A stretch of 64,000 nucleotides of DNA. Source: Anaerolineae bacterium (lineage in GTDB: Bacteria; Chloroflexota; Anaerolineae; Aggregatilineales; Phototrophicaceae). Every line of letters starts with the position of its first letter. The first letter of the stretch is position 1. The position numbers and the translations under genes are program-made. The stretch covers positions 34,539 to 98,538 of the forward strand of contig JAHDWN010000026.1 of NCBI GenBank assembly GCA_023382675.1. Reading direction: 5' to 3'. The notes below the pieces were generated by a model that saw only the letters and a list, made by a program, of their open reading frames with translations, was not told the origin of the DNA and searched no databases. This document shows, piece by piece, positions 50,925-59,526 of this stretch.

Positions 50925-51982
50925 CCCGGCAGATGTCTTGGATCGCGCTCATCGGCACACTCATGATCGTGGCCGGGCTGGGGCTCGCCTTGATCAACGA
51001 ACCGGCACGCCAGGCCGCCGCCGCCGAAAGCCTGCACATGGCGATGGTGGCGGAAGGCACCGATCTGTACGCGCAGAACTGCGTCGCCTGCCACGGTGCG
51101 AGCGGCGAAGGCATCGCCGCCTACCCGCCGCTGACGAACGCCGTCGCCATGGATGCGCAGTTGATCTACAACACCATTGAGCGTGGGCGCTACAACACGG
51201 CGATGGCAGCTTTCGGTGTGGACGAAGGCGGCATTCTGACCGCGATGCAGATCGACAGTCTGGTCGTCGCGCTGCAAGCCGACACCTGGAATACAGTCGC
51301 AGCGCGGGTGGCTGAACTCGGGTTGACGCCGCCGCAGATCACGGTCGCCGAGATCCCCGCCGAGACTTACGCGCTCGTGGAGACGATGGCCAACGGCGCA
51401 GTGCTCTCTCAGGGTCTGACCGTATACGCGGAAAACTGCGCGGCCTGTCACGGCGCAAATGGCGAAGGCTCGACCTTAGCCCCGGCGCTCAACACCGATG
51501 AACTGCGCGTGCGCCTGAGCGACGCCGACATTGCCCGCATCATCCAGGAAGGTGTGCCGGGGACGCTGATGGCTTCCTGGGCGGCGGCGCTCGACACCAC
51601 AGAACAGCAGGCCGTGGTCGCGCTGATTAGCGACTGGGGTGCGCTCAATGCTGCGGGCGTCCAACTGCCGGTGATCGAAGCCGCGCCGCTGGATACCAGC
51701 CCACAGGCCATCGCCAATGGGCAGCAGTTATTCAACTTGCTCTGCACGCAGTGCCACGGCATCAATGGTTATGGCTCGCCCATCGCCCCCGCGCTCAACA
51801 ATCAGACGTTCCTGAGCCAGACACCCGACGCTGCCATCCAGCAGATCATCGCCGGGGGTGTGACCGGGACAAACATGCCCGCGTGGGGTGGCTATCTGAC
51901 CGACGCCGACATCGCGGCCATCACCGTCTATCTGCGCAGCTTGCAGGCGACCGCACCGATTGTCGCGCCCGCGCAGCCCTAG
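50921..51982 (+). CDS. membrane-anchored three-haem cytochrome c
   Basis: 353 residues whose start overlaps the Rieske stop by four bases (ATGA). One N-terminal helix is followed by three class I-like cytochrome domains with CxxCH at Cys54/Cys57/His58, Cys173/Cys176/His177 and Cys275/Cys278/His279, each followed by Gly-rich G(A/I)NG(E/Y)G. It replaces the single-haem cytochrome c1 of classic bc complexes. The three haems would form a wire to the terminal oxidase or a small carrier. Confidence 0.93.
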   Translation: MTRQMSWIALIGTLMIVAGLGLALINEPARQAAAAESLHMAMVAEGTDLYAQNCVACHGASGEGIAAYPPLTNAVAMDAQLIYNTIERGRYNTAMAAFGVDEGGILTAMQIDSLVVALQADTWNTVAARVAELGLTPPQITVAEIPAETYALVETMANGAVLSQGLTVYAENCAACHGANGEGSTLAPALNTDELRVRLSDADIARIIQEGVPGTLMASWAAALDTTEQQAVVALISDWGALNAAGVQLPVIEAAPLDTSPQAIANGQQLFNLLCTQCHGINGYGSPIAPALNNQTFLSQTPDAAIQQIIAGGVTGTNMPAWGGYLTDADIAAITVYLRSLQATAPIVAPAQP

Positions 51983-52013
51983 CCGGGCCTGACATCACAC
52001 CTGCAAGCCATGA

Positions 52014-52041
52014 GCGGGAGGCGCGTACAGCCTCCCGCTTT
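52014..52041 (+). terminator. terminator of the bc operon
   Basis: GCGGGAGGC (52014-52022) and GCCTCCCGC (52030-52038) form a nine-base stem around GCGTACA, followed by TTTCTTC, 31 bases after the cytochrome c stop. Confidence 0.8.
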
Positions 52042-52153
52042 CTTCGTCCCTCGTCCTCCCCCTCCTCTTTGATACGCGGCGTAAACCCTATCGAAAAAAG
52101 GCACACAGGTGTGCAAACGCAGCGTCTTTGTACGTGTTGCACTATTGAAACGG

Positions 52154-52180
52154 TTGTGGACGGCGAACAGGTGCTATAAT
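52154..52180 (+). promoter_or_regulatory. candidate promoter of the PIG-L gene
   Basis: TTGTGG (52154-52159) and a perfect TATAAT (52175-52180) are 15 bases apart, a little short, in AT-rich DNA. It would give a 5' leader of about 270 bases. Confidence 0.4.
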
Positions 52181-52460
52181 CATAAATATACGATTTTCAT
52201 AATTCGCTTCTCAATATGTGGCAAGCTGGTGCAGGCACTGATTTGATCGGTCGCAGTGAGTTTTTTTGCTGTCTTCACATACTTCGCAATGCAACTAACC
52301 AGGGCAATCCGAAGCCAGACGGCAAGCACTGCGCCGTGTTCTTCCCTCTGTCATGAAGCCGGACTCGTCATCAAGCGAGTTCGGCACCGTTCAAGAAAGG
52401 AGATCCGTGAGCGAAACTCTGTGAAGTGTCTTTGACTATGTATAGGTATAGGAGAGCAAA

Positions 52461-54719
52461 ATGAAAAAGTCTTTCAGCTTTCTGGTCGTATTGCTTGTCC
52501 TACTTCTGTTAGTTCCCGGGAGCACCTTCGCACAGGAAGAACCCGTCCCGGTAACCGCTGCCAGTGATGATCTCACCAAAGTGAATATCCTGTTCATCGG
52601 CGCACATCCCGACGATGACTCGACAGCGACCGCAACACTGGCGCGCTACGTCCTCGATGAGGGCGCGCGGGCGGCGGTTGTCACCGCGACCAAAGGCGAA
52701 GGCGGCGGCAACGCCATCGGTCGCCAACTCGGCCCGTCGCTCGGCATCGTCCGCGAAGCTGAAGAGCGCATGGCCTTGTCGTCTCTCGGCATCGACCTGG
52801 TCTACTATCTGAACGAGCTTGACTGGGCGTTCACCACCAGCGCGAATGCCACTGAGCAGTTTTGGGGCCACGATGAGCCGCTCGCCAATGTGGTTCGGCT
52901 CTACCGTGTCCTCAAGCCGGATGTGGTTATCACCATGAACCCATCGCCGAGCGGGCATGGTCATCACCAGTACATCGCCAAGTTGGCGACTGAAGCCTTC
53001 TTCCTGGCGGGTGATCCGAACGCGTTCCCGGAGCAGCTTGTCGATGAGTTCATCGATCCCTGGCAGCCCAAGAAGCTCTATTACTCGCTGGCCTATGGCG
53101 CGGCAGGGTTGGCTCCATCGCTTCAGGTTCCGACGAACGAATTTTCACCCAGCCAATACATGACCTACGCTGATCTGGAGGCGGTTGCGCTGCGCTTCTA
53201 CCGCAGCCAGGGCTTCGACGCTTTTTACACCGTACCGCCGCCCGCCCGCAGATTGACGCCGGAGACCTTCACCCTCGGCGCGAGCCTGCTCCCGATCCCC
53301 GACGTGGAGACCGATCTGCTCGCAGGCCTGACCAGCGGCGTGGCGGAAGCCCCCGCGCAGGTCGAGCTTGAGGTGATGCCCGCGGACTACTACGCCAGCC
53401 AGGGGGCGGATCTCGCGGTCGATGTGGTCTTCCGCAACTACAGCGATGTCGATCTGATGGGCCTGAGCCTGAGCCTGGAAGCGCCGATGGGCTGGACGGT
53501 CAGCGCCGCCAGCGCGCCGGTGGACGTGCCGGTTGGTGAGACGGCCAGCGCGTCGTTCACGGTGTCTGTACCCGCCGATGCGGACGTGACTGCCGCGCAA
53601 ACCCTGGTCGGGCGCTTCGATGCGGTCGACGGCAATGGCGATGCGCGTTACGCCAGCAAACGCGCGCTGGTGCAGATCACGCCGCCGGTTTCGATGGAGC
53701 TACAGCCTATTGAAGCTGTTCGCATCTATCGGGATTGGGCGCGGCAAAATCACATTCAGCACCTGGTCCAACTAGTGCCTGCCGAGGTCGCGGTCGGCGC
53801 GGGCGAGACGGGCGCTGTCCCGGTCGTCCTGTCCAACCGTTCCGCAGACGCTGTGGAAGTCACCGTTGGCGTGTCGCTGGACAACGCCGACGTGAGTCTG
53901 GATGCGGGTGAGCAGACTGTGACCGTGCCTGCGGGCGAGACGATGATGGTTGACTTCATGGCAACTGTCCCGGCAGACATGGCGCAGACCAGCTTCGCCA
54001 TCAGCGCATCGGCCACCTATGGCAACTACAACCTGACGGACGAAGGTACCTTCCAGGTGGTGCCGACGCTGACCGTGCCAATGGCAACGGCAACACCAAC
54101 GATTGACGGCGACATCGGCGAATTTGTCGGGCTGCCGAGCTACGCCATCCCCTTCTCCAACCTCTGGGAAGGTGCAACCGATGACGCCGCCGATCTGACC
54201 GGCACGTTCCAGGTGATGTACGACAATCAGTTCCTGTATGTCGCGGTCGATGTCGAAGACAACGTCGTCGTCTCCAACATCGCGCCGAACGACATCAAGG
54301 GGCACTGGCGCAGTGACTCGGTCGAGATCACGATTGACCCGCAAGGGCCGGGCGTGAGCGAACACACATTGACGACCTTCAAGACCGGTATCTTCCCGTT
54401 CGATACGGAAGGCAACGTCCAGGGCGAACGCGATGCCGACGCCAATCAGGGGCCGCTCAGCCTCACCGCGCCGGACATGCAGATCGCGTCCAGCCACACT
54501 GACACGGGCTACATCCTTGAGGTGGCGATCCCGTGGAATGCCGTGCCGGGCACGCTTCAGCCTGGCGATGACTTCGGCTTCAATGTGCTCATCTACGACT
54601 GCGATAAGGCCGAAGCTGCCATCGGCGAGAACTGCAATGAAGCCCGCACTGCCTGGAGCGCCTGGGGTCAAATCCAGGGTAATCCACGCCTGTGGGGTCA
54701 TGCGCTGCTGGGGCAATAG
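52461..54719 (+). CDS. secreted PIG-L deacetylase with NEW3-like and CBM9-like domains
   Basis: 752 residues, signal peptide to about 25 (FAQEE). Residues 40-250 are a PIG-L (LmbE) deacetylase with zinc ligands in GAHPDDDS (His49, Asp51-52) and GHGHHQ (His166, His168/169). Two beta-sandwich stretches follow: about 305-400 and 445-530, of the NEW3 type, with repeated VPVGETASASFTV-like strands. The last about 200 residues resemble CBM9 (TPTIDGDIGEFV, then YDNQFLYVAVDVEDN). PIG-L enzymes remove N-acetyl groups from GlcNAc-type sugars, so this one likely acts on an outside glycan. A structured leader precedes it. Confidence 0.85.
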   Translation: MKKSFSFLVVLLVLLLLVPGSTFAQEEPVPVTAASDDLTKVNILFIGAHPDDDSTATATLARYVLDEGARAAVVTATKGEGGGNAIGRQLGPSLGIVREAEERMALSSLGIDLVYYLNELDWAFTTSANATEQFWGHDEPLANVVRLYRVLKPDVVITMNPSPSGHGHHQYIAKLATEAFFLAGDPNAFPEQLVDEFIDPWQPKKLYYSLAYGAAGLAPSLQVPTNEFSPSQYMTYADLEAVALRFYRSQGFDAFYTVPPPARRLTPETFTLGASLLPIPDVETDLLAGLTSGVAEAPAQVELEVMPADYYASQGADLAVDVVFRNYSDVDLMGLSLSLEAPMGWTVSAASAPVDVPVGETASASFTVSVPADADVTAAQTLVGRFDAVDGNGDARYASKRALVQITPPVSMELQPIEAVRIYRDWARQNHIQHLVQLVPAEVAVGAGETGAVPVVLSNRSADAVEVTVGVSLDNADVSLDAGEQTVTVPAGETMMVDFMATVPADMAQTSFAISASATYGNYNLTDEGTFQVVPTLTVPMATATPTIDGDIGEFVGLPSYAIPFSNLWEGATDDAADLTGTFQVMYDNQFLYVAVDVEDNVVVSNIAPNDIKGHWRSDSVEITIDPQGPGVSEHTLTTFKTGIFPFDTEGNVQGERDADANQGPLSLTAPDMQIASSHTDTGYILEVAIPWNAVPGTLQPGDDFGFNVLIYDCDKAEAAIGENCNEARTAWSAWGQIQGNPRLWGHALLGQ

Positions 54720-54737
54720 CTCCACAAGCAATCACGT

Positions 54738-54769
54738 GCTGGGGTGCGGCCTGCGCGCTGCACCCCGGC
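54738..54769 (+). terminator. hairpin after the PIG-L gene
   Basis: GCTGGGGTGC (54738-54747) pairs with GCACCCCGGC (54760-54769), ten bases with one G-T pair, 12-base loop, 18 bases after the stop. T-tract is weak. Confidence 0.55.
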
Positions 54770-54866
54770 GTGCGTAAATTCATCTGGTGCGTTACGATTG
54801 TCGCGCCAATAGCTGTTACAATTACAGCGCCTGATGGGCAACGCAGATTACAAGGAGATTGAAACG

Positions 54867-56150
54867 ATGATGAAGAAACAACTGCTAATGTTGTTTGTGG
54901 TTTTTGCACTGCTGGCGATCCCGTTGCTGCCCACGGCGGCGCAGGATCAGGTCACGCTCGTCGTCTGGGATAACTACGTGCGCGACGCCGAGCAGGCGAT
55001 GATCGAAACGCTCCACGCGCAGTTTGAAGCCGCGCACCCCGGCGTGACCATTCAGCGCGAGTCCTACGAAACCAGCGATCTGACCACGCTGCTGCCGCGC
55101 GCCCTCTCGGACGCGGGCGGCCCCGACGTGGCGATGATCAACCAGGGTGTCGCCAACATGGGTGCGCTGGTCGCCGCGAACCTGCTGCTGCCGCTCAACG
55201 ACTATGCCGATCAGTATGATTGGTGGAGCCGTTACGGCATGGGCCTGCACGCGCGCAACAGCGTCGTCGCTGATGGCTCACGCATCGGCAGTGGTGATCT
55301 CTATGGCGTATCCAACATCGCCGAAGTCGTCGCCATCTTCTATCACAAAGACGTTTTCGAAGAACTCGGCCTGAGCATTCCGACCACCTTTGATGAGTTC
55401 GAGGCCATGCTGCCGGCGATCAAAGAAGCTGATTATACGCCGATCACCTTCGGCAACCTCGACGCCTGGCCGGGCATCCACACTTACGGCGCGGTTCTGC
55501 ATTCGTACTCGACGCCGCAGCAAATCGACGACGTGATTTTCGGCAACGAGGGCGCGACGTTCGATTTCGAGGGCGCACACCTTTCGGCGGCGAAATTCAA
55601 GGAATGGATCGACGCCGGTTACTTCTCCAACGGCTTCGAGGGTATGGATAACGACGTTGCCGCGTTTGGCGAATTCGCCAACAAAGAGAGCGCGATGTGG
55701 CTGGCGGGAAGCTGGAACAGCGGCCCGATCATCGCCTCACTCGGTGAAGAAGCGGTTGGCTTCTTCCTGCTGCCGTCCGCCATCGGCGCGGAGACGCCCT
55801 ACACCATCGGCGGCATCGGCCTGGGCTATGGCATCCGCGCGACCAGCGAGAATCCTGATCTGGCGGCGGAGTACATCGACCTGATGACGAGCAGCGACGC
55901 AGCCGCGCTCCTGTTCGAAAACGACTACCTGCCTGCCGTCGCGGTCGATCCATCGGTACTGACCGAGGGTACACTGACCGCGGATCTGGTTAATGCCTGG
56001 AATACGATCAGCAGCGGTAACGCGGTCGGTCATTATCTCGACTGGACGCTGCCGGATGCTGGCGCGCGCATTCAGGAACTGGCGGGCGGCGTCGTCACGC
56101 CGGACGAATTCGTCGCCAACATGGAAGCTGATTACATGGCGCTGCCGTAG
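54867..56150 (+). CDS. sugar ABC transporter substrate-binding protein
   Basis: 427 residues from the ATG at 54867 with AAGGAG nine bases upstream. A signal peptide ends near AAQDQ, with no lipobox. It is a MalE/UgpB-type fold: VTLVVWDNYVRD, then PRALSDAGGPDVAMINQG and later MWLAGSWNSGP. First gene of an operon with two permeases, a GH4 enzyme and a kinase. The ligand is unknown. Confidence 0.92.
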   Translation: MMKKQLLMLFVVFALLAIPLLPTAAQDQVTLVVWDNYVRDAEQAMIETLHAQFEAAHPGVTIQRESYETSDLTTLLPRALSDAGGPDVAMINQGVANMGALVAANLLLPLNDYADQYDWWSRYGMGLHARNSVVADGSRIGSGDLYGVSNIAEVVAIFYHKDVFEELGLSIPTTFDEFEAMLPAIKEADYTPITFGNLDAWPGIHTYGAVLHSYSTPQQIDDVIFGNEGATFDFEGAHLSAAKFKEWIDAGYFSNGFEGMDNDVAAFGEFANKESAMWLAGSWNSGPIIASLGEEAVGFFLLPSAIGAETPYTIGGIGLGYGIRATSENPDLAAEYIDLMTSSDAAALLFENDYLPAVAVDPSVLTEGTLTADLVNAWNTISSGNAVGHYLDWTLPDAGARIQELAGGVVTPDEFVANMEADYMALP

Positions 56151-56160
56151 GCTCCCCGCA

Positions 56161-56196
56161 CGCACGCCTGATCGCCGCGCGGTGATCAGGCGTGCG
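56161..56196 (+). terminator. strong intercistronic hairpin after the binding protein gene
   Basis: CGCACGCCTGATC (56161-56173) and GATCAGGCGTGCG (56184-56196) pair perfectly, and the inner bases extend the stem by three more with one wobble. It has no T-tract. Its place, between binding protein and permease, is the same as the hairpin at 42.9 kb. Confidence 0.65.
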
Positions 56197-56232
56197 CTGT
56201 CGTCGCGGTGCCTGTGTGTATCTGTGTAATTT

Positions 56233-56301
56233 GGGCGGGCGCGCAACAGCGCGTCCCTACAGGCGCATTGTTCGTAGGGACGCCATTTATGGCGTCCGCC
56301 C
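56233..56301. repeat. REP-like palindromic element
   Basis: Several nested palindromes: GCGTCCCTAC (56251-56260) with GTAGGGACGC (56274-56283), GGACGCCA-TTTA-TGGCGTCC (56278-56297), and GGGCGG (56233-56238) with CCGCCC (56296-56301). It looks like a dispersed intergenic repeat that can fold into a cloverleaf or cruciform. Only one copy was noticed in this window. Confidence 0.6.
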
Positions 56302-56351
56302 GGAATGTATCGTTACATTAGGCGCTGCGGCGGGGCTAAAGAACACCACCG

Positions 56352-57230
56352 ATGGATTCTGCCTTTCGCCGACCTTTCCAGGCCTACCTCCTGCTGCTGC
56401 CGGGGTTGGTCATCTATGCTTTGTTCGTGCTGCTGCCAATCGTCAGCACGGTGCGCTACAGCTTCTATGATTGGACGGGTTTCAGCGACCCCACCTACAT
56501 CGGTCTGGATAACTACGCCGAGCTGATCCGCGACCCGGATGTCCTCAAGGCCATCGGCAATAATCTCTTTTTTGTCATTTTTTACACCATCATCCCGATC
56601 GTGCTCGGCCTGTTCCTGGCTTCGGTCATGAGCCGCGGTAGGCTCAAAGGCATGGTTATTTTCCGCACTGGCCTGTTCGTGCCGCAGGTGATGAGCGCCG
56701 TCGTCGTCGGCATCATCTGGCGCTGGCTGTTCACGCTCGATGGGCCGATCAACACACTGCTACAAGCTGTCGGCATCGAGCCGCGCGCCTGGCTGGGTGA
56801 TTTCGTCTTTGCCCCGTACGCGGTTGGCGCAGTTGGCACGTGGGTGGAGTATGGCCTGTGCATGGTGCTGTTTCTGGCAGGCGTCCAGAATATCGACGAG
56901 GAGCTTTACGACGCCGCCAGAGTCATGGGCGCGAATGCCTGGCAGCAGTTCCGCTACGTGACGCTACCAGGACTGCGCCAGCAGATCGTCGTCGCCTTCG
57001 TGCTGACATTTATCGCCGCGCTGCGCGTGTTCGATCTGGTGTTTGTGCTGACGAACGGTGGCCCCGGCAAGCAAACACTGGTGACGAGTATGCTCGTTTA
57101 TGAGGAAACGTTCGAGCGCAACCGGGCGGGTTACGGCGCGGCGATAGCCGTCATGCTGGCGATCATCATCGTCGTTGTCTCGGCAGCGGTGTTTCGCTAT
57201 CAGTCGCGTCAAGACGCGGAGATGGTCTGA
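56352..57230 (+). CDS. carbohydrate ABC transporter permease, MalF type
   Basis: 292 residues with six helices and EAA loop ELYDAARVMGANAWQQFRYV. The second permease starts two bases after its stop. The ribosome site before the ATG at 56352 is weak. It is in an operon with the binding protein at 54.9 kb, but separated from it by a hairpin and a REP-like element. Confidence 0.93.
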   Translation: MDSAFRRPFQAYLLLLPGLVIYALFVLLPIVSTVRYSFYDWTGFSDPTYIGLDNYAELIRDPDVLKAIGNNLFFVIFYTIIPIVLGLFLASVMSRGRLKGMVIFRTGLFVPQVMSAVVVGIIWRWLFTLDGPINTLLQAVGIEPRAWLGDFVFAPYAVGAVGTWVEYGLCMVLFLAGVQNIDEELYDAARVMGANAWQQFRYVTLPGLRQQIVVAFVLTFIAALRVFDLVFVLTNGGPGKQTLVTSMLVYEETFERNRAGYGAAIAVMLAIIIVVVSAAVFRYQSRQDAEMV

Positions 57231-57232
57231 TC

Positions 57233-58126
57233 ATGTCGCGTGTTGTCCCCGGCTCCACTCAGAACGGCGCGACCACCTTTGCTTCATCGGCGCGGGCGGC
57301 CAGTCTGCGCCGCAGCAGTCGCACACTGCTGACCTACGTCATCCTGGTCGTGTTCTTGCTGATTGCGCTGCTGCCCTTCGTCGCCATCATCCTGACCGCC
57401 TTCAAGACGCCGCTCGAACTGCGCGACAACCCGTTCTCGCTGCCGCAGGTCTGGCACTTCGAGAACTTCACTGAAGCCTGGGAGGGCGCGCGCTTCGCCG
57501 CCTATTTCCGCAGCAGCGTGATCGTCGTCATCCCGGTCGTGATCATCTCGATGCTGCTCTCAACCATGTCCGGTTTCGCTTTCGGCATGTATCGCTTTCC
57601 CGGCGATAACATCCTGCTGCTGGTGATCCTGCTCGGCCTGATGGTGCCGTTCGAGGCGGTGATCATTCCGCTCTGGCAGTTGATGGGCGATCTCGGCCTG
57701 CGCAACACCTACTGGGCGCTGATCTTGCCCCAGATTGCGCTCAGTTTCGCCTTCGGCACGTTCTGGATGCGCGCCAACTTCAAGAACATGCCAACGGAAT
57801 TGATCGACGCGGCGGTCGTCGATGGCTGCACGACCTGGGGCGTGCTCTGGCGCATCCTGTTTCCGCTCTCGCGCCCGGCGCTGCTGTCGCTGGTCGTGCT
57901 CCTGTTCATGTGGACGTGGAATGAATTCTTCCTGATCTTGATCATGGCGTCCGGCGATCAGCGCACGCTGCCCGTGGGGCTGGCGCTGCTGCGTGGACGC
58001 TATTCCGCTAACGTGCCGGTGATGGCCGCGGGGTCCATCATGCTGTTCACGCCGGTGCTGATTCTGTACGCGTTCTTCCAGCGCAGCTTTATCCGCGGCA
58101 TGATCGCGGGCGCGCTCAAAGGCTAA
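57233..58126 (+). CDS. carbohydrate ABC transporter permease, MalG type
   Basis: 297 residues with six helices and an EAA-like loop LIDAAVVDGCTTWGVLWRILFP. No ATPase gene is in the operon. It works with the permease before it. An N-terminal tail of about 30 polar residues precedes the first helix. Confidence 0.93.
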   Translation: MSRVVPGSTQNGATTFASSARAASLRRSSRTLLTYVILVVFLLIALLPFVAIILTAFKTPLELRDNPFSLPQVWHFENFTEAWEGARFAAYFRSSVIVVIPVVIISMLLSTMSGFAFGMYRFPGDNILLLVILLGLMVPFEAVIIPLWQLMGDLGLRNTYWALILPQIALSFAFGTFWMRANFKNMPTELIDAAVVDGCTTWGVLWRILFPLSRPALLSLVVLLFMWTWNEFFLILIMASGDQRTLPVGLALLRGRYSANVPVMAAGSIMLFTPVLILYAFFQRSFIRGMIAGALKG

Positions 58127-58149
58127 TCGTGAGAGAGTAGGGTAGTTTT

Positions 58150-59526
58150 GTGAAACTGGCGCTCATCGGTGGCGGCGGCGTCCGCGCACCGGAATTCGTC
58201 CGCGGCGCACTCGCCTTCGCCGCTGATCTCGACCTGCAGGAGCTATGGCTGATGGATGTTGAGCGTGGGCGGCTTGACTTGATGCAGCCGCTGTGCCAGC
58301 AGATCGTCGATCAGGCGGGCAGGCCGTTTCGCCTGCACGCCACAACCGATCTGGATGAGGCGCTGCGCGATGCTGGTACGGTCGTGACGACGGTGCGTGT
58401 CGGCTTCGAGCATGGGCGTGTCCTCGATGAGCGCATCGCCCTGCGCTATAACGTCCTCGGCCAGGAGACGACCGGTGCAGGCGGCTTTAGTATGGCGATG
58501 CGCAGCATCCCGGCGATCATCCAGATCATGGAGCGCGTCGAGGCGCTCGCCCCGCGCGCCTGGACGTTCAACTTCACCAATCCCGCCGGGTTGGTGGCGC
58601 AGGCGCTGCTCCAGGCGGGCTTCCGCCGCGTGGTCGGTATCTGCGACAGCGCCAACACCGCGCAGCACGAGATCGCGGGCTACCTGGGCAAGCGGGTCGA
58701 TGCGGTCAAAACCGAAGTCTTCGGCCTGAATCATCTCTCGTGGACACGCCGCGCCATGGTCGGCGGGCGCGATGTGCTGCCCGAACTACTGAGCGATCCG
58801 GCGTTCTATGCCAGCACGCACCTGCGCTTCTTCGATGCTGATGTGGTCGAACGCATCGGCATGTTCCTCAACGAGTACCTTTACTACTTCTACTACCGCG
58901 ATCTCGCCGTCGAGCGCATCCAGGCGGAAGAACTGACGCGCGGCGAGGAGGTCGAGCTGCTCAACCGGCAGCTCTTTGACACGCTGCGAGCGACCCCGAC
59001 TGACGGCCTGCTCACCGTTTACGATGCCTACAACCGCCGCCGCAATGCCAGCTACATGGCCTACGCCGAGACCGACGACACCCTGCGCGAACAGCGTTCT
59101 CACCCGGACGCGCAGACGGCGTCCGTCCACGTCCCGCAGGCGGAGGTTGGCGGCTATGCGGGTGTGGCGCTGCGCACCGCCCTGGCACTGACGCAGGATC
59201 GCCCGCTCCGGATCGGTCTGAACGTGCCTAACGACGGCGCGATTGACGGGATGCGCGGCGATGACGTGGTTGAAGTGACCTGCGAAGTCGATGGCACGGG
59301 CATCCACCCACTGCGCATCGGCAGCGTGCCGGAAGGACCGTATCTGCTCATGCGCACGGTCAAACATTACGAGCGCCTCGCCGTCGATGCGATCCTGGCC
59401 CGCGACCGGCGGCTGGCCGCCGAGGCGCTGGTCGCGCATCCGCTGGTCGGCTCGTACCGGTTGGCGCAAACGCTCGTCAATGATTATCTGGAAGCGCACC
59501 GCGATTACGTGGGGGACTGGCCGTGA
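58150..59526 (+). CDS. family GH4 glycosidase
   Basis: 458 residues from a GTG at 58150 with GTAGGG upstream. The N-terminal NAD-binding motif is LALIGGGGVRAPEFV. Metal/catalytic residues sit in GICDSAN (Cys) and GLNHLSW (His), and NFTNPAGL is typical of GH4. These enzymes cleave glycosides by an NAD+- and Mn2+-dependent redox route, often 6-phosphoglycosides. Since this organism uses ABC import here, the substrate may be non-phosphorylated, or the kinase next to it may supply phosphate. Its end overlaps the kinase start by four bases. Confidence 0.92.
   Translation: MKLALIGGGGVRAPEFVRGALAFAADLDLQELWLMDVERGRLDLMQPLCQQIVDQAGRPFRLHATTDLDEALRDAGTVVTTVRVGFEHGRVLDERIALRYNVLGQETTGAGGFSMAMRSIPAIIQIMERVEALAPRAWTFNFTNPAGLVAQALLQAGFRRVVGICDSANTAQHEIAGYLGKRVDAVKTEVFGLNHLSWTRRAMVGGRDVLPELLSDPAFYASTHLRFFDADVVERIGMFLNEYLYYFYYRDLAVERIQAEELTRGEEVELLNRQLFDTLRATPTDGLLTVYDAYNRRRNASYMAYAETDDTLREQRSHPDAQTASVHVPQAEVGGYAGVALRTALALTQDRPLRIGLNVPNDGAIDGMRGDDVVEVTCEVDGTGIHPLRIGSVPEGPYLLMRTVKHYERLAVDAILARDRRLAAEALVAHPLVGSYRLAQTLVNDYLEAHRDYVGDWP

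Larger units (their letters stand above)
51983..52460 (+). other. 478-base gap: terminator, promoter, structured leader
   Basis: After the bc terminator and promoter candidate, the leader holds a hairpin CCGGACTCG (52359-52367)/CGAGTTCGG (52376-52384). Then comes AAAGGAG (52396-52402) followed by GTG at 52407, four codons and TGA at 52424, spelling MSETL. This may be a tiny leader peptide. No known riboswitch class was recognised and no other gene is seen. Confidence 0.45.
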
